From assembly GCA_947176375.1 (NCBI GenBank), contig CAMWQM010000018.1:1-35225 (forward strand): a DNA stretch of 35,225 nt. Reading direction: 5' to 3'. The position numbers and the translations under genes were made by a program. Numbering within the stretch: position 1 is the first letter of the stretch; each line of letters begins with the position of its first letter. Shown here piece by piece: positions 17,174 to 27,136 of the stretch. Origin of the DNA: an uncultured Helicobacteraceae bacterium. Lineage in GTDB: Bacteria; Campylobacterota; Campylobacteria; Campylobacterales; Helicobacteraceae. The notes under the pieces are model-generated. The model saw only the letters and a program-made list of their open reading frames with translations, had not been told where the DNA came from and did no database searches.

Positions 17174-17704
17174 ATGGATTCTTCAGTTTCAAAAAAATAT
17201 ACAAAGGCATTGGTTGAAGCAATAGGATTAAAAGAAATTCATAAAACTTTAGAAATTTTAGAATTTTTGGCAAATTGTTTTAAAGATTCCAAATTTGCAG
17301 GAATAGTAAATTCACCAACAATTCCAAAAAATAAAAAAATCTCTTTGATATTATCTATAATTGACATTAAAAATCAAAAAATAATTAATTTCCTAAATCT
17401 TTTAAATCAAAAAAATAGATTAAATGAGATTCCATTTATTTATGATGAATTAAAAAAATACTTAAAAGAGCAAAATAATGAATATGAGCTTATTGTCTCA
17501 TCATCTTTTAAGTTAGATTCTAAAGATTTAGAGGATATTAAAAAAGAGATAGGCTCTAGACTAGGCATATCATTATACACAACACAAAAAATTATGGATA
17601 CAGAGGGTATAAAGTTATTTGTTGATGGTAAAAGCGTTGAAACTTCATTTCTAAAAAGTGGATTTTCAAATAGTTTAAGAAATCATATTTTAAAAGCATT
17701 TTAA
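17174..17704 (+). CDS. atpH: ATP synthase subunit delta
   Basis: Delta subunit joining the peripheral stalk to the top of F1. The 176 aa have the usual weakly conserved OSCP fold: helical N-domain opening VSKKYTKALVEAI and a C-terminal segment with SRLGISLYTTQKIMDTEGIKLFVDGKSVETS, matching the 'v...id..liGG..v.ig' element loosely. Placement between atpF and atpA makes the call firm. Confidence 0.94.
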   Translation: MDSSVSKKYTKALVEAIGLKEIHKTLEILEFLANCFKDSKFAGIVNSPTIPKNKKISLILSIIDIKNQKIINFLNLLNQKNRLNEIPFIYDELKKYLKEQNNEYELIVSSSFKLDSKDLEDIKKEIGSRLGISLYTTQKIMDTEGIKLFVDGKSVETSFLKSGFSNSLRNHILKAF

Positions 17705-17729
17705 ATTTAAGCATAAGGAGCAATAATAA

Positions 17730-19244
17730 ATGAGCACAAAGATTCAAATAGATGAAATTAGTTCAATAATTAAACAAAAAATTGATGATTTTGATTTAAA
17801 AATTGATATAAACGAAGTAGGCACCGTTATTAACTACGCTGATGGTGTAGCTAGAGTATATGGACTAAAAAATGTAATGTATTATGAAATGGTTGAGTTT
17901 GATACAGGTGATAAAGGTTTAGCACTAAATTTAGAGGATAATAGTGTTGGTATTGTTGTCCTTGGAGCAGGAAGAGAAATAAAAGAAGGGGTTTCTGTAA
18001 AAAGACTAAATAGCCTTATGAGTGTGCCTGTGGGCGATGCTGTAGTAGGTAGAGTTATTAATGCACTAGGTGAGCCCATCGATGGTAAAGGCAGCATAGA
18101 GGCAAAAGAACAAAGATTTATAGAAGTGAAAGCACCCGGAATTATGGCTAGAAAATCTGTTCATGAGCCTTTACAAACAGGAATTAAAGCTATTGATGCA
18201 CTTGTGCCTATTGGTAGAGGACAAAGAGAATTAATAATTGGCGATAGACAAACAGGAAAAACAACAGTTGCAGTTGATACAATCATAAATCAAAAAGGAC
18301 AAGATGTAATTTGTATTTATGTAGCTATCGGACAGAAAGAATCTACCGTTGCACAAGTTGTTAGGAGATTAGAAGAACATGGAGCAATGGAATATACAAT
18401 TATAGTAAATGCCCCTGCTTCAGATTCTGCTACTATGCAGTTTTTAGCACCTTATACTGGGGTTACAATGGGAGAATATTTTAGAGATAATTCAAGACAT
18501 GCTCTAATAATTTATGATGATTTAAGCAAACACGCTGTTGCATATAGAGAAATGTCTCTAATCTTAAGACGCCCACCAGGTCGTGAGGCATTCCCTGGAG
18601 ATGTATTCTATCTACACTCAAGACTTTTAGAGAGAGCAGCGAAATTAAGCGATGAGCTAGGAGCTGGTTCGCTTACTGCACTTCCTGTTATTGAAACTCA
18701 AGCAGGAGATGTCGCAGCATATATTCCTACAAATGTTATCTCAATCACAGATGGACAAATTTTCTTAGAGACAGATTTGTTCTATTCTGGTATTCGCCCT
18801 GCTATCAACGTAGGTTTATCTGTATCTAGGGTTGGTGGGGCTGCACAAGTAAAGGCAATGAAACAAGTTGCAGGAACCTTAAGACTTGATTTAGCACAAT
18901 ACAGAGAGCTTCAAGCATTTGCACAATTTGCTTCTGATTTAGATGAGGGAAGCAGAAAACAGCTTGATAGGGGACAAAGAATGGTAGAAATTCTAAAGCA
19001 ACCTCCATATTCTCCACTATCAGTTGAAAAGCAAATTGTTATAATTTTTGCTGGCTCAAAAGGCTATTTAGATAATGTACCAATTAATAAAATAACAAAA
19101 TTTGAAGCAGATTTATATCCTTTTATCGAGGCAAAATACCCTAAAATTTTTGAAACTCTAATTAGCAAAAAAGCTATAGATTCAGATTTAGAAGCACTAT
19201 TAAAACAGGCATTAGAAGACTTTAAGACTTCTTTTTCAGTATAA
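17730..19244 (+). CDS. atpA: ATP synthase subunit alpha
   Basis: Non-catalytic nucleotide-binding subunit of F1, 504 aa. Walker A is GDRQTGKT (171-178); the region [19 protein letters not shown] and [17 protein letters not shown] (arginine-finger neighbourhood) are canonical. ATG has AAGGAG upstream. Highly conserved from end to end, with no disruptions. Confidence 0.98.
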   Translation: MSTKIQIDEISSIIKQKIDDFDLKIDINEVGTVINYADGVARVYGLKNVMYYEMVEFDTGDKGLALNLEDNSVGIVVLGAGREIKEGVSVKRLNSLMSVPVGDAVVGRVINALGEPIDGKGSIEAKEQRFIEVKAPGIMARKSVHEPLQTGIKAIDALVPIGRGQRELIIGDRQTGKTTVAVDTIINQKGQDVICIYVAIGQKESTVAQVVRRLEEHGAMEYTIIVNAPASDSATMQFLAPYTGVTMGEYFRDNSRHALIIYDDLSKHAVAYREMSLILRRPPGREAFPGDVFYLHSRLLERAAKLSDELGAGSLTALPVIETQAGDVAAYIPTNVISITDGQIFLETDLFYSGIRPAINVGLSVSRVGGAAQVKAMKQVAGTLRLDLAQYRELQAFAQFASDLDEGSRKQLDRGQRMVEILKQPPYSPLSVEKQIVIIFAGSKGYLDNVPINKITKFEADLYPFIEAKYPKIFETLISKKAIDSDLEALLKQALEDFKTSFSV

Positions 19245-19267
19245 AAGACTTAAAAAAGGTTAAAAAT

Positions 19268-20167
19268 ATGGGGAATAGTCTAAAAGATATTAGGAAAGAA
19301 ATATCAAGTATCAAAAATGTCCAAAAAACTACTAGAGCGATGAAGCTAGTAGCTAATTCTAAGCTAAGAAAAGCTGTCGAAGCTGCTAAACGTTCTAAAA
19401 TCTATGCAGAAAAATTAAATGAAGTGTTTAATGATATAGTGCAAAAAACTTTATCTAGCGGGAATATTTTTGAGAAAAATGATATTTTATATGTGGATAA
19501 AGACAGAGTTATAAAAAAGGTTGATATTATATTTGTAACTTCGGATAAGGGGCTTTGTGGAGCATTCAATGCAAATACTATCAAAGCAGTGGTTAATATA
19601 ATTAATAATTACAAAAGTCAAGATATTAAAATTCGGCTTCGCGGAATAGGGAAAACTGGAATTAGATATTTTAATTTCAATGAGATTGAATTATATGATG
19701 AATCTGATACTTTATCTTCAAATCCAAGTGATGAGAGCGCATCAGAATTCATAATGAAAGCTGTAGATGACTATATCAAAGGTGCAACTGACAAAGTAAT
19801 AATTGTACATAATGGCTTTAAAAATATGCTATCACAAGAAATGAAGATAACTGAGATTCTACCCTTTAAAATAGATTTAAATGAGTTAAAAGAAAATAAT
19901 ACTGGAGAAATGCTAATAGAGCCAGCAGATAATGAAAAGGCTATTTTAGAGGAGCTTGCAAAGCAATACATTAACTATAATATGTTTTATGCTTTGATAG
20001 ATTCGCTAGCAGCAGAGCTTAGTGCTAGAATGCAGGCTATGGATACAGCGACAAAAAATGCCTCTGATTTGGTAAGAGAATTAACAATAAAACTAAATAA
20101 AGCTAGACAAGCAGCAATTACTACTGAATTGGTAGAAATTAATGCTGGTGTAGAAGCAATGAAATAA
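19268..20167 (+). CDS. atpG: ATP synthase subunit gamma
   Basis: Central rotating shaft of F1, 299 aa. N-terminal helix NSLKDIRKEISSIKNVQKTT followed by RAMKLVANSKLRKA, the middle SDKGLCGAFNAN, and the C-terminal helix with SARMQAMDTATKNASD and the Arg/Glu-rich end are all diagnostic. Sits 23 bp after atpA and 22 bp before atpD. Confidence 0.98.
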   Translation: MGNSLKDIRKEISSIKNVQKTTRAMKLVANSKLRKAVEAAKRSKIYAEKLNEVFNDIVQKTLSSGNIFEKNDILYVDKDRVIKKVDIIFVTSDKGLCGAFNANTIKAVVNIINNYKSQDIKIRLRGIGKTGIRYFNFNEIELYDESDTLSSNPSDESASEFIMKAVDDYIKGATDKVIIVHNGFKNMLSQEMKITEILPFKIDLNELKENNTGEMLIEPADNEKAILEELAKQYINYNMFYALIDSLAAELSARMQAMDTATKNASDLVRELTIKLNKARQAAITTELVEINAGVEAMK

Positions 20168-20180
20168 TTTAATTTTATAA

Positions 20181-21602
<1,422 letters not shown>

Positions 21603-21605
21603 AAT

Positions 21606-22004
21606 ATGGAAACAAAAAGTATTAAATTATCTATCGTAACGCCGTATGGAGAGATATTTAATGATAATATAAAAAGTGTGAATTTACCAGGTGTTGAAGG
21701 TGAATTTGGAATCCTCCCAGGACATTGCGATTTTTTATCATTACTTAAAGTTGGTGTAATAGAGATAGATAGAGAAGATGGTAAAAAAGAATTGGTCGCT
21801 ATAAATTGGGGTTATGCAGAGATTAGCTCCACAAAAGTTGATATTTTGGCAAATGGAGCAGTATGTATCAATGGTGATAACGATAGCGACATTTCTAAAG
21901 CATTGAATAATGCTAAATTGCTACTTGAAGAAGCTACATCTGATAAAATTGCAATATCTTCTGTTTTATCAAAAATAGAAACAAGCGCAAAACAGATGTT
22001 ATAA
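21606..22004 (+). CDS. atpC: ATP synthase subunit epsilon
   Basis: Epsilon subunit at the foot of the central stalk that can inhibit ATP hydrolysis, 132 aa. N-terminal beta-sandwich with VTPYGEIF and VEGEFGILPGHCDFLSLLKVG is characteristic, then a short helical C-terminal domain. It starts 3 bp after atpD and ends the atp block; the next gene follows after 9 bp, so the Tol genes may be read with it. Confidence 0.96.
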   Translation: METKSIKLSIVTPYGEIFNDNIKSVNLPGVEGEFGILPGHCDFLSLLKVGVIEIDREDGKKELVAINWGYAEISSTKVDILANGAVCINGDNDSDISKALNNAKLLLEEATSDKIAISSVLSKIETSAKQML

Positions 22005-22013
22005 GGAAACTAT

Positions 22014-22598
22014 TTGAATAATTTTTTATATGATATTGGTCCTGTTACTTGGTTTGTATTGATATGGCTATCTATTTATTTCATTATTAATTTTTGGATT
22101 TTTATTTGGAGATTTTTAAAGATTAATGATAATATTAATGTGGAAAAAGACACTTTAGAATTATTATCTAAAAATCATTCTCCTATGCCAAAATCTGTAT
22201 TTTATAAGATATTTGATAGTAAAACAATAGACTTTAATATGCTAGAAATTTATAAGATTCAAGCTATTAAAAAAGCTACCATTGGACTATCTATGCTTAG
22301 TGTTATATCTTCTACTGCGCCATTTATAGGATTATTTGGAACAGTTGTTGAAATTTTAGAGGCATTTTATCATTTAGGTGGTGATGGCAAGGTATCTTTT
22401 GATGTTATTGCACCAATTATTTCAAAAGCTCTAGTTGCCACTGCATTTGGAATCTTAACTGCAATCCCTGCATATTCTTTCTATATAATCCTAAAGCGAA
22501 AAGCTTATGATTTAACAACATATTTAGATATGCAGGTAAAAATTATCACAAATAATAATAAAAATGATGATGCCAAAATTACATTAAGTCAAAGTTAA
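22014..22598 (+). CDS. tolQ: TolQ/ExbB-family proton-channel protein
   Basis: A 194-aa inner-membrane motor subunit with three spans: about 12-34, 90-115 (AIKKATIGLSMLSVISSTAPFIGLFGTVVEI...) and 138-165 (APIISKALVATAFGILTAIPAYSFY). The STAPFIGLFGTV and ALVATAFGILTAIPA segments are the signature of the ExbB/TolQ/MotA family. TTG at 22014 is supported by AAGGA 7 nt upstream. Linked tolR, tolA, tolB and pal make TolQ likelier than ExbB; annotations in this phylum often say ExbB. Confidence 0.93.
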   Translation: MNNFLYDIGPVTWFVLIWLSIYFIINFWIFIWRFLKINDNINVEKDTLELLSKNHSPMPKSVFYKIFDSKTIDFNMLEIYKIQAIKKATIGLSMLSVISSTAPFIGLFGTVVEILEAFYHLGGDGKVSFDVIAPIISKALVATAFGILTAIPAYSFYIILKRKAYDLTTYLDMQVKIITNNNKNDDAKITLSQS

Positions 22599-22602
22599 TT
22601 GC

Positions 22603-23007
22603 TTGGAAGATATTACAAAATTTAATTGGGATGATAAACCAGATTTAAATATCACGCCATTAGTTGATATTATGCTAGTTTTATTAGCTATCCTTATGGT
22701 AACCACTCCTACAATAGTTTATAAAGAAGATATTACTCTAGCTAAAGGTTCAAAAACACAAAAAGTAGTTGATGAGCCGATAATTGAAATTAGAATTGAT
22801 AAAAATAAAAATATTTATATTAAAGATTCCACATACTCTTATAATAATTTTGCAGATAGCTTTAATTTATTATCATCATCTTATGATAAAAGCACAGAGG
22901 TTAGAATCCGCGCGGATAAAAGCATAATCTATGGAGATGTGATTTTCGTGCTAAAAACTATTAAAGAATCTGGATTCCTAAAGGTATCACTAATCACAAA
23001 TGGATAA
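22603..23007 (+). CDS. tolR: TolR/ExbD-family motor protein
   Basis: A 134-aa partner of TolQ with one membrane span. LNITPLVDIMLVLLAILMV (14-33) carries the Asp that shuttles protons in this family. The rest is a periplasmic domain (EIRIDKNKNIYIKDS, VRIRADKSIIYGDV). TTG start with no clear Shine-Dalgarno, 4 bp after tolQ, so translational coupling is likely. Its last 8 bp overlap the next gene. Confidence 0.93.
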   Translation: MEDITKFNWDDKPDLNITPLVDIMLVLLAILMVTTPTIVYKEDITLAKGSKTQKVVDEPIIEIRIDKNKNIYIKDSTYSYNNFADSFNLLSSSYDKSTEVRIRADKSIIYGDVIFVLKTIKESGFLKVSLITNG

Positions 23008-23800
23008 TACTAAAGATAAAATAGATAGCATATATTTTATGTTAAGTGGAATCTTTGCTATATTTTTATATATATTATTAATTTTACTTATGACATTTAT
23101 CTTTAGGGCTAGTTCCAATTATATAAATATTGCAATTAGCACTCCAAGTGCCATTAGTTCTATTAATGTAAATATAATAGATGAATCCCCACAGCCAAAA
23201 AAGCAAAGCACTTCGCAATCGCAAACACAAAATAATACAGATAAAAATAATGATACCAAACAAAAAGATATAGGATCTAGTAAACCTATATCTGGGTTTG
23301 GAATGGGTGATTTGTTTGACAAAATCGATATAAAAAAGCCAAATTCTAAAAATGAAATTCTAGCTGACAATAGAGATAAAGTCGCATTAAACAAGCTAGG
23401 CTCACTTAACTCAAATGATAAATTAGACAAGATTATCGAAAAAACTGACAATATTATGCAAACATTATCAAACCTCAATCAAAATATCACAATATCTGAT
23501 GAAGCAAGCAGTGCATTTTGCATAAAATATAGTGATTATTGCAAAGAAGTAAGAGATATACTATATAAAAACTGGAATACTAAAAGTTGGTTTGATAATG
23601 AGCTATCCTCAAATATAGCAATTAAAATTAGCAAACAAGGAAATTTTAGCTATACTATCAAGAAAAAATCTGGCAATGCTATGTTTGATAATGAGTTGGA
23701 ATATTCTTTAGAGAGTCTTAAAAATATAAAATTTCCAACCATAGAAAACATTGATATTGACAATCTTGTAGTAACTTTTAGAAATAATAAAGAAGGATAA
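23000..23800 (+). CDS. tolA: TolA-like envelope-spanning protein (TonB/TolA C-terminal type)
   Basis: A 266-aa protein with an N-terminal membrane anchor (about 13-36), a Pro/Ser/Gln/Asn/Lys-rich low-complexity stretch (about 60-130), a coiled region and a globular end (FCIKYSDYCKEVRDILYKNW then IAIKISKQGNFSYTIKKKSG and LKNIKFP), the pattern of TolA/TonB C-terminal domains. Role inferred: links TolQR to TolB-Pal across the periplasm. Two cysteines in the C-terminal domain (FCIKYSDYC) could form a disulphide. No ribosome-binding site is visible; overlap with tolR implies coupling. Sequence conservation is weak, so the name rests mostly on position and layout. Confidence 0.8.
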   Translation: MDNTKDKIDSIYFMLSGIFAIFLYILLILLMTFIFRASSNYINIAISTPSAISSINVNIIDESPQPKKQSTSQSQTQNNTDKNNDTKQKDIGSSKPISGFGMGDLFDKIDIKKPNSKNEILADNRDKVALNKLGSLNSNDKLDKIIEKTDNIMQTLSNLNQNITISDEASSAFCIKYSDYCKEVRDILYKNWNTKSWFDNELSSNIAIKISKQGNFSYTIKKKSGNAMFDNELEYSLESLKNIKFPTIENIDIDNLVVTFRNNKEG

Positions 23801-23804
23801 GAAA

Positions 23805-25058
23805 ATGAAAAAGCTTTTTATTTATTTTATTTTGGTGGCAAACTTATTTGCCATTGATGCGACTATTGAGATTATTAAAAGTGCAGAAAAACTACCAACT
23901 ATAATAGTAGAGAATCTAAATAACGATAAAAACGATGTTTTACTAGGCTCAAAAGTGCATAAAATGCTAGTGGCTGATTTAAAAGTTAGTGGGCATTTTA
24001 ATGTAATAGAAAAAAATAGCGGAACTTCAAATATTGATTATGAATCTTATCAAAGTGATAATGCGAATCTTGTAGTAAAACTAGAAACAGATACTATAAA
24101 TAAAGAAATTGTCTCAACAATGGCTGTTTATGATATTAATATCAAACAAAATGTGTTATCAAAAAAATACACTATTAATCAAGATACAAGATACCCTTTT
24201 TTAGCCCACAAAATGGCTATTGATATAAATGATTATATAAAAGCTCCATCAATTGATTGGATGAATAGATTCGTAGTATTTTCAAAATATACAAAGGCTA
24301 GAGAAAGCCATATAGTTGTAGCTGACTATACGCTAACTTTTCAAAACACAATCATTAGAGATGGATTAAATATTTTTCCAAAATGGGCTGATAAAGAACA
24401 AAATAGCATTTATTTTACAAAATATATGCCATCACCAACACTTGTAAAATACAATATTTATACAGGACAAATGGATAAATTAATTTCTAGCGAGGGTATG
24501 CTAATAGCTTCTGATGTTAGCTCTGATGGTAATAGAATCTTATTAACTATGGCTCCAAACTCACAGCCAGACATTTTCTTATATGATATAGCAAAAAAGA
24601 CAAATCAAAAGCTAACTAATTACAATGGTATCGATGTTGGGGCAAACTTTATAAATAATGAAAAATCTATAATGTTTATTTCAGATAGAATGGGTTATCC
24701 AAATATTTTTTCACTAGATTTATCCACAAAACTAATTAGCCAACTTGTATATCATGGCAGAAATAATAGCTCTGCAAGTGCTTATAATGAATATGTTGTA
24801 TATGCAAGCAGAGAAAGTGATAATGAATTTGGAGCAAATATTTTTAATTTGTATTTAATATCTACTAAAAGCGATTATATAAGGAGATTAACTGCAAATG
24901 GAGTAAATCAAATGCCTAGATTCTCAAGAGATGGCGGAAGTATTATGTTTATCAAAAATACACCTGAAGAGAGCTCTCTTGGGATAATTAGACTGGATTA
25001 CAATAAAAGCTATTTATTTCCTTTAGCAAATGAAAAAATACAAGCAATAGATTGGTAA
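23805..25058 (+). CDS. tolB: Tol-Pal system protein TolB
   Basis: Periplasmic protein of 417 aa that binds Pal and outer-membrane proteins. A signal peptide (MKKLFIYFILVANLFA) precedes an N-terminal mixed domain and a C-terminal six-bladed propeller: SPDG-like repeats appear as VSSDGNRILLTMAPNSQPDIFLYD, FISDRMGYPNIFSLDL and FSRDGGSIMFIK. Starts 4 bp after tolA. Followed by a 64-bp gap with a strong promoter for pal. Confidence 0.95.
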   Translation: MKKLFIYFILVANLFAIDATIEIIKSAEKLPTIIVENLNNDKNDVLLGSKVHKMLVADLKVSGHFNVIEKNSGTSNIDYESYQSDNANLVVKLETDTINKEIVSTMAVYDINIKQNVLSKKYTINQDTRYPFLAHKMAIDINDYIKAPSIDWMNRFVVFSKYTKARESHIVVADYTLTFQNTIIRDGLNIFPKWADKEQNSIYFTKYMPSPTLVKYNIYTGQMDKLISSEGMLIASDVSSDGNRILLTMAPNSQPDIFLYDIAKKTNQKLTNYNGIDVGANFINNEKSIMFISDRMGYPNIFSLDLSTKLISQLVYHGRNNSSASAYNEYVVYASRESDNEFGANIFNLYLISTKSDYIRRLTANGVNQMPRFSRDGGSIMFIKNTPEESSLGIIRLDYNKSYLFPLANEKIQAIDW

Positions 25059-25063
25059 AATTA

Positions 25064-25093
25064 TTGACATATTAAGCACAATTTGGCTACAAT
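25064..25093 (+). promoter_or_regulatory. Sigma-70 promoter for pal
   Basis: TTGACA (25064-25069), an 18-bp spacer and TACAAT (25088-25093), with a TGGC just before the -10. It starts a few bases after the tolB stop and lies 35 bp before the pal ATG. A near-consensus -35 is unusual in this phylum and in this window, suggesting strong separate expression of the abundant lipoprotein Pal. Confidence 0.75.
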
Positions 25094-25128
25094 CAAGCCT
25101 TAATTTTTAACAGATAGGAGTAGTGATT

Positions 25129-25656
25129 ATGAAAAAAACATTATTTATAGGTTCTCTAATATTGGCTATGATACTTGCAGGCTGTGGAGAAAAATCGGAT
25201 GTAGAAGTAGATGAGGGTGCTACTACAAATAGTAGCGGTGGTGGTAATGAAAGTATGGATACAACAGGAGGCGATAATTCAACAATATCTAGTTCTGGTT
25301 CTAGCTCAGATATTAGTTCAAGTTCTTTATATTCTGTATATTTTGGATTCGATAGATTCATAGTAGAGGGTGTAAAAAATATTGATACAATAAAAAGTAA
25401 TGCCAAATTAATCATAGAAAGTGGTAAAAATGTAGTTATAGAGGGAAATACAGATGAGTGGGGGAGTGATGAATATAATTATGCACTAGCACTAAAAAGA
25501 GCATCATCTGTAAAAGACGCACTTGTAAATAACAATGTTTCTGAAGACAAAATTAGTCTTGTAAGTTATGGTGAGAGTAAACCTAGATGTAGTGAAAGCA
25601 CAAGAGAATGTTGGAGAGAAAACAGAAGAGTTGATTTTGTTTTAAACGCTCAATAA
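25129..25656 (+). CDS. pal: Peptidoglycan-associated lipoprotein Pal (Omp18)
   Basis: Outer-membrane lipoprotein of 175 aa that binds peptidoglycan and TolB. Lipobox LAGC (Cys at 21) follows the signal. A Ser/Gly/Asp/Thr-rich linker (about 26-63) leads into an OmpA-like domain (VYFGFDRFIVEGVKNI, VIEGNTDEWGSDEYNYALAL, YGESKPRC, ENRRVDFVL), with the Asp and Arg that hold meso-diaminopimelate. ATG 25129 with GGAG 8 nt upstream is preferred over GTG 25123. Has its own promoter. Related Campylobacter Omp18 is a major antigen. Confidence 0.96.
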   Translation: MKKTLFIGSLILAMILAGCGEKSDVEVDEGATTNSSGGGNESMDTTGGDNSTISSSGSSSDISSSSLYSVYFGFDRFIVEGVKNIDTIKSNAKLIIESGKNVVIEGNTDEWGSDEYNYALALKRASSVKDALVNNNVSEDKISLVSYGESKPRCSESTRECWRENRRVDFVLNAQ

Positions 25657-25682
25657 GTTAATCTTTTTTTTAAAAGAAATTT

Positions 25683-26537
25683 GTGAGAAATATATTATTT
25701 ATACTAATATTAGCTCCTTTTTTAGGAGCTAATGAACCATCTGCTTTTGAGTTGCAAAGTGGTGCTACTAAAAAAGAAATGCAGAATCTTAAAGATAAAT
25801 CAGAAGCTAATTTTGATAGAATATTTGAGCTAGAAAACAAAATCAAACAATTAGAAATTTCTTTTGAGGGAATAAAAAGTATATATGAGGGACAATCCCT
25901 AAATATTAATGATATAAATAATAAATTAAATACTATTAATACAGAATCTACTGCAAATGAAAACGAAACATCAAAGCTAGAAGAACAAGTTACGAACAAT
26001 ACAAAAAATGTTCAAATACTAACAGAAAGTCTAAATAGTTTAAATGGATCTATAGCGCAAATCAAAGAACTATTAAGTGAACTACAACAAGAAATCAAAG
26101 AGATACAAAAAGAATCTCAAGAAGAATCTAAAACAGCACAAAACAATTCTACTTTTCAAAAAGACACAACAAAAAAGAAAGAAATTTTTAAAGAAGCAAG
26201 AAGCCTAACATATACAAAAAAATTTGATGAAGCCATTGCTAGATATATTTGGTTTATAGAAATAGATTATAGAAAGGCTGAATCTAACTATATGCTAGGA
26301 AATATTGCTTATGAACAAAATAAATATAATGATGCAATTTTCTATTACAAAGAAAGTGCTATTTTAGATGATAAAACTAAATATATGCCACGACTTTTAC
26401 TTAACTGTGCTAATTCTTTAAGAGTTTTAGGAAAAAATGATGATGCAAAAAATTTCTATAATTCACTAATTTTGCGTTTTCCTGATAGCCCAGAGGCAAA
26501 AGAAGCAAAAGAACAATTAAAAAAACTAAAAGGATAA
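25683..26537 (+). CDS. cpoB: Tol-Pal cell-division coordinator CpoB (YbgF)
   Basis: A 284-aa periplasmic protein. Signal peptide (MRNILFILILAPFLGANEP), coiled-coil region (about 28-150, rich in Lys/Glu/Gln and heptads) and C-terminal TPR repeats (FKEARSLTYTKKFDEAIARYIWFI, SNYMLGNIAYEQNKYNDAIFYYKES, LGKNDDAKNFYNSLILRFPDSPEA). This is the YbgF/CpoB layout, with its habitual place after pal; it helps coordinate outer-membrane constriction with wall synthesis. Start is GTG 25683 with no clear Shine-Dalgarno; 26 bp after pal and 2 bp before slyD. Confidence 0.9.
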   Translation: MRNILFILILAPFLGANEPSAFELQSGATKKEMQNLKDKSEANFDRIFELENKIKQLEISFEGIKSIYEGQSLNINDINNKLNTINTESTANENETSKLEEQVTNNTKNVQILTESLNSLNGSIAQIKELLSELQQEIKEIQKESQEESKTAQNNSTFQKDTTKKKEIFKEARSLTYTKKFDEAIARYIWFIEIDYRKAESNYMLGNIAYEQNKYNDAIFYYKESAILDDKTKYMPRLLLNCANSLRVLGKNDDAKNFYNSLILRFPDSPEAKEAKEQLKKLKG

Positions 26538-26539
26538 AA

Positions 26540-27091
26540 ATGAATAAAGTTAAAAATAATCACCTAGTTAGCATATGCTATCAAGTTACAGATAAAAGTA
26601 ATGGTGAAATACTAGATTCTAATAATGATAGAGAAAATCCACTTACTTTTCTAATGGGGAAAAATCAAGTTATTGAAGGGTTAGAAAAAGCAATTATTGA
26701 TAAAGAAATAGGAAGCAAATTTAATGCAGAAATAGAACCTAAAGATGCTTATGGTATTAGGAATCCAGAGTTTTTACAAGAGATTCCAAAAAATCAGTTT
26801 AGCGGTATTGAGCTCATAAAAGGTATGACACTATATGGACAAAGCGAAGATGGACAAAATGCTCAAGTAATAGTCAAAGAAATCGGTGAAGATAGCGTAA
26901 TAGTAGATTATAATCACCCTTTAGCAGGAAAAACTCTTTTATTTGAAGTTGAGATTATATCTAGCAAAGAGCCTAGTGAGCAAGAGATTTTAGAGCTTAC
27001 TAGCCATTCTTGTGGTTGTGGGCATAGCGGTGGTGGCTGCTGTGGTGGTCATCATAAAGAGCATTCAGATGGATGTGGTTGTCACTCCTAA
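26540..27091 (+). CDS. slyD: FKBP-type peptidyl-prolyl isomerase SlyD with metal-binding tail
   Basis: A 183-aa prolyl isomerase/chaperone. The FKBP core opens VSICYQVTDKSNGEILDS, with PLTFLMGKNQVIEGLEKAI and the inserted IF domain (PKDAYGIRNPEFLQEIP...), and NHPLAGKTLLFEVEII closes it. The last 30 residues hold many Cys and His (SCGCGHSGGGCCGGHHKEH then CGCHS), the nickel/zinc-binding tail that lets SlyD serve hydrogenase and urease maturation. Follows cpoB by 2 bp. Confidence 0.95.
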   Translation: MNKVKNNHLVSICYQVTDKSNGEILDSNNDRENPLTFLMGKNQVIEGLEKAIIDKEIGSKFNAEIEPKDAYGIRNPEFLQEIPKNQFSGIELIKGMTLYGQSEDGQNAQVIVKEIGEDSVIVDYNHPLAGKTLLFEVEIISSKEPSEQEILELTSHSCGCGHSGGGCCGGHHKEHSDGCGCHS

Positions 27092-27136
27092 TATAATTTA
27101 TCTAACTAAATTTTACAAACTAAAAAAGGGCAAAAT

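Noticed and set aside
23119-23478. 119-codon minus-strand open frame opposite tolA
   Set aside because: Antisense to the tolA low-complexity region, with no ribosome-binding site or family features.
25107-25415. 102-codon minus-strand open frame opposite pal
   Set aside because: Mirror of the Ser/Gly linker and signal of Pal; not independent.
25670-25999. 109-codon minus-strand open frame opposite cpoB
   Set aside because: Antisense shadow of the coiled-coil region.
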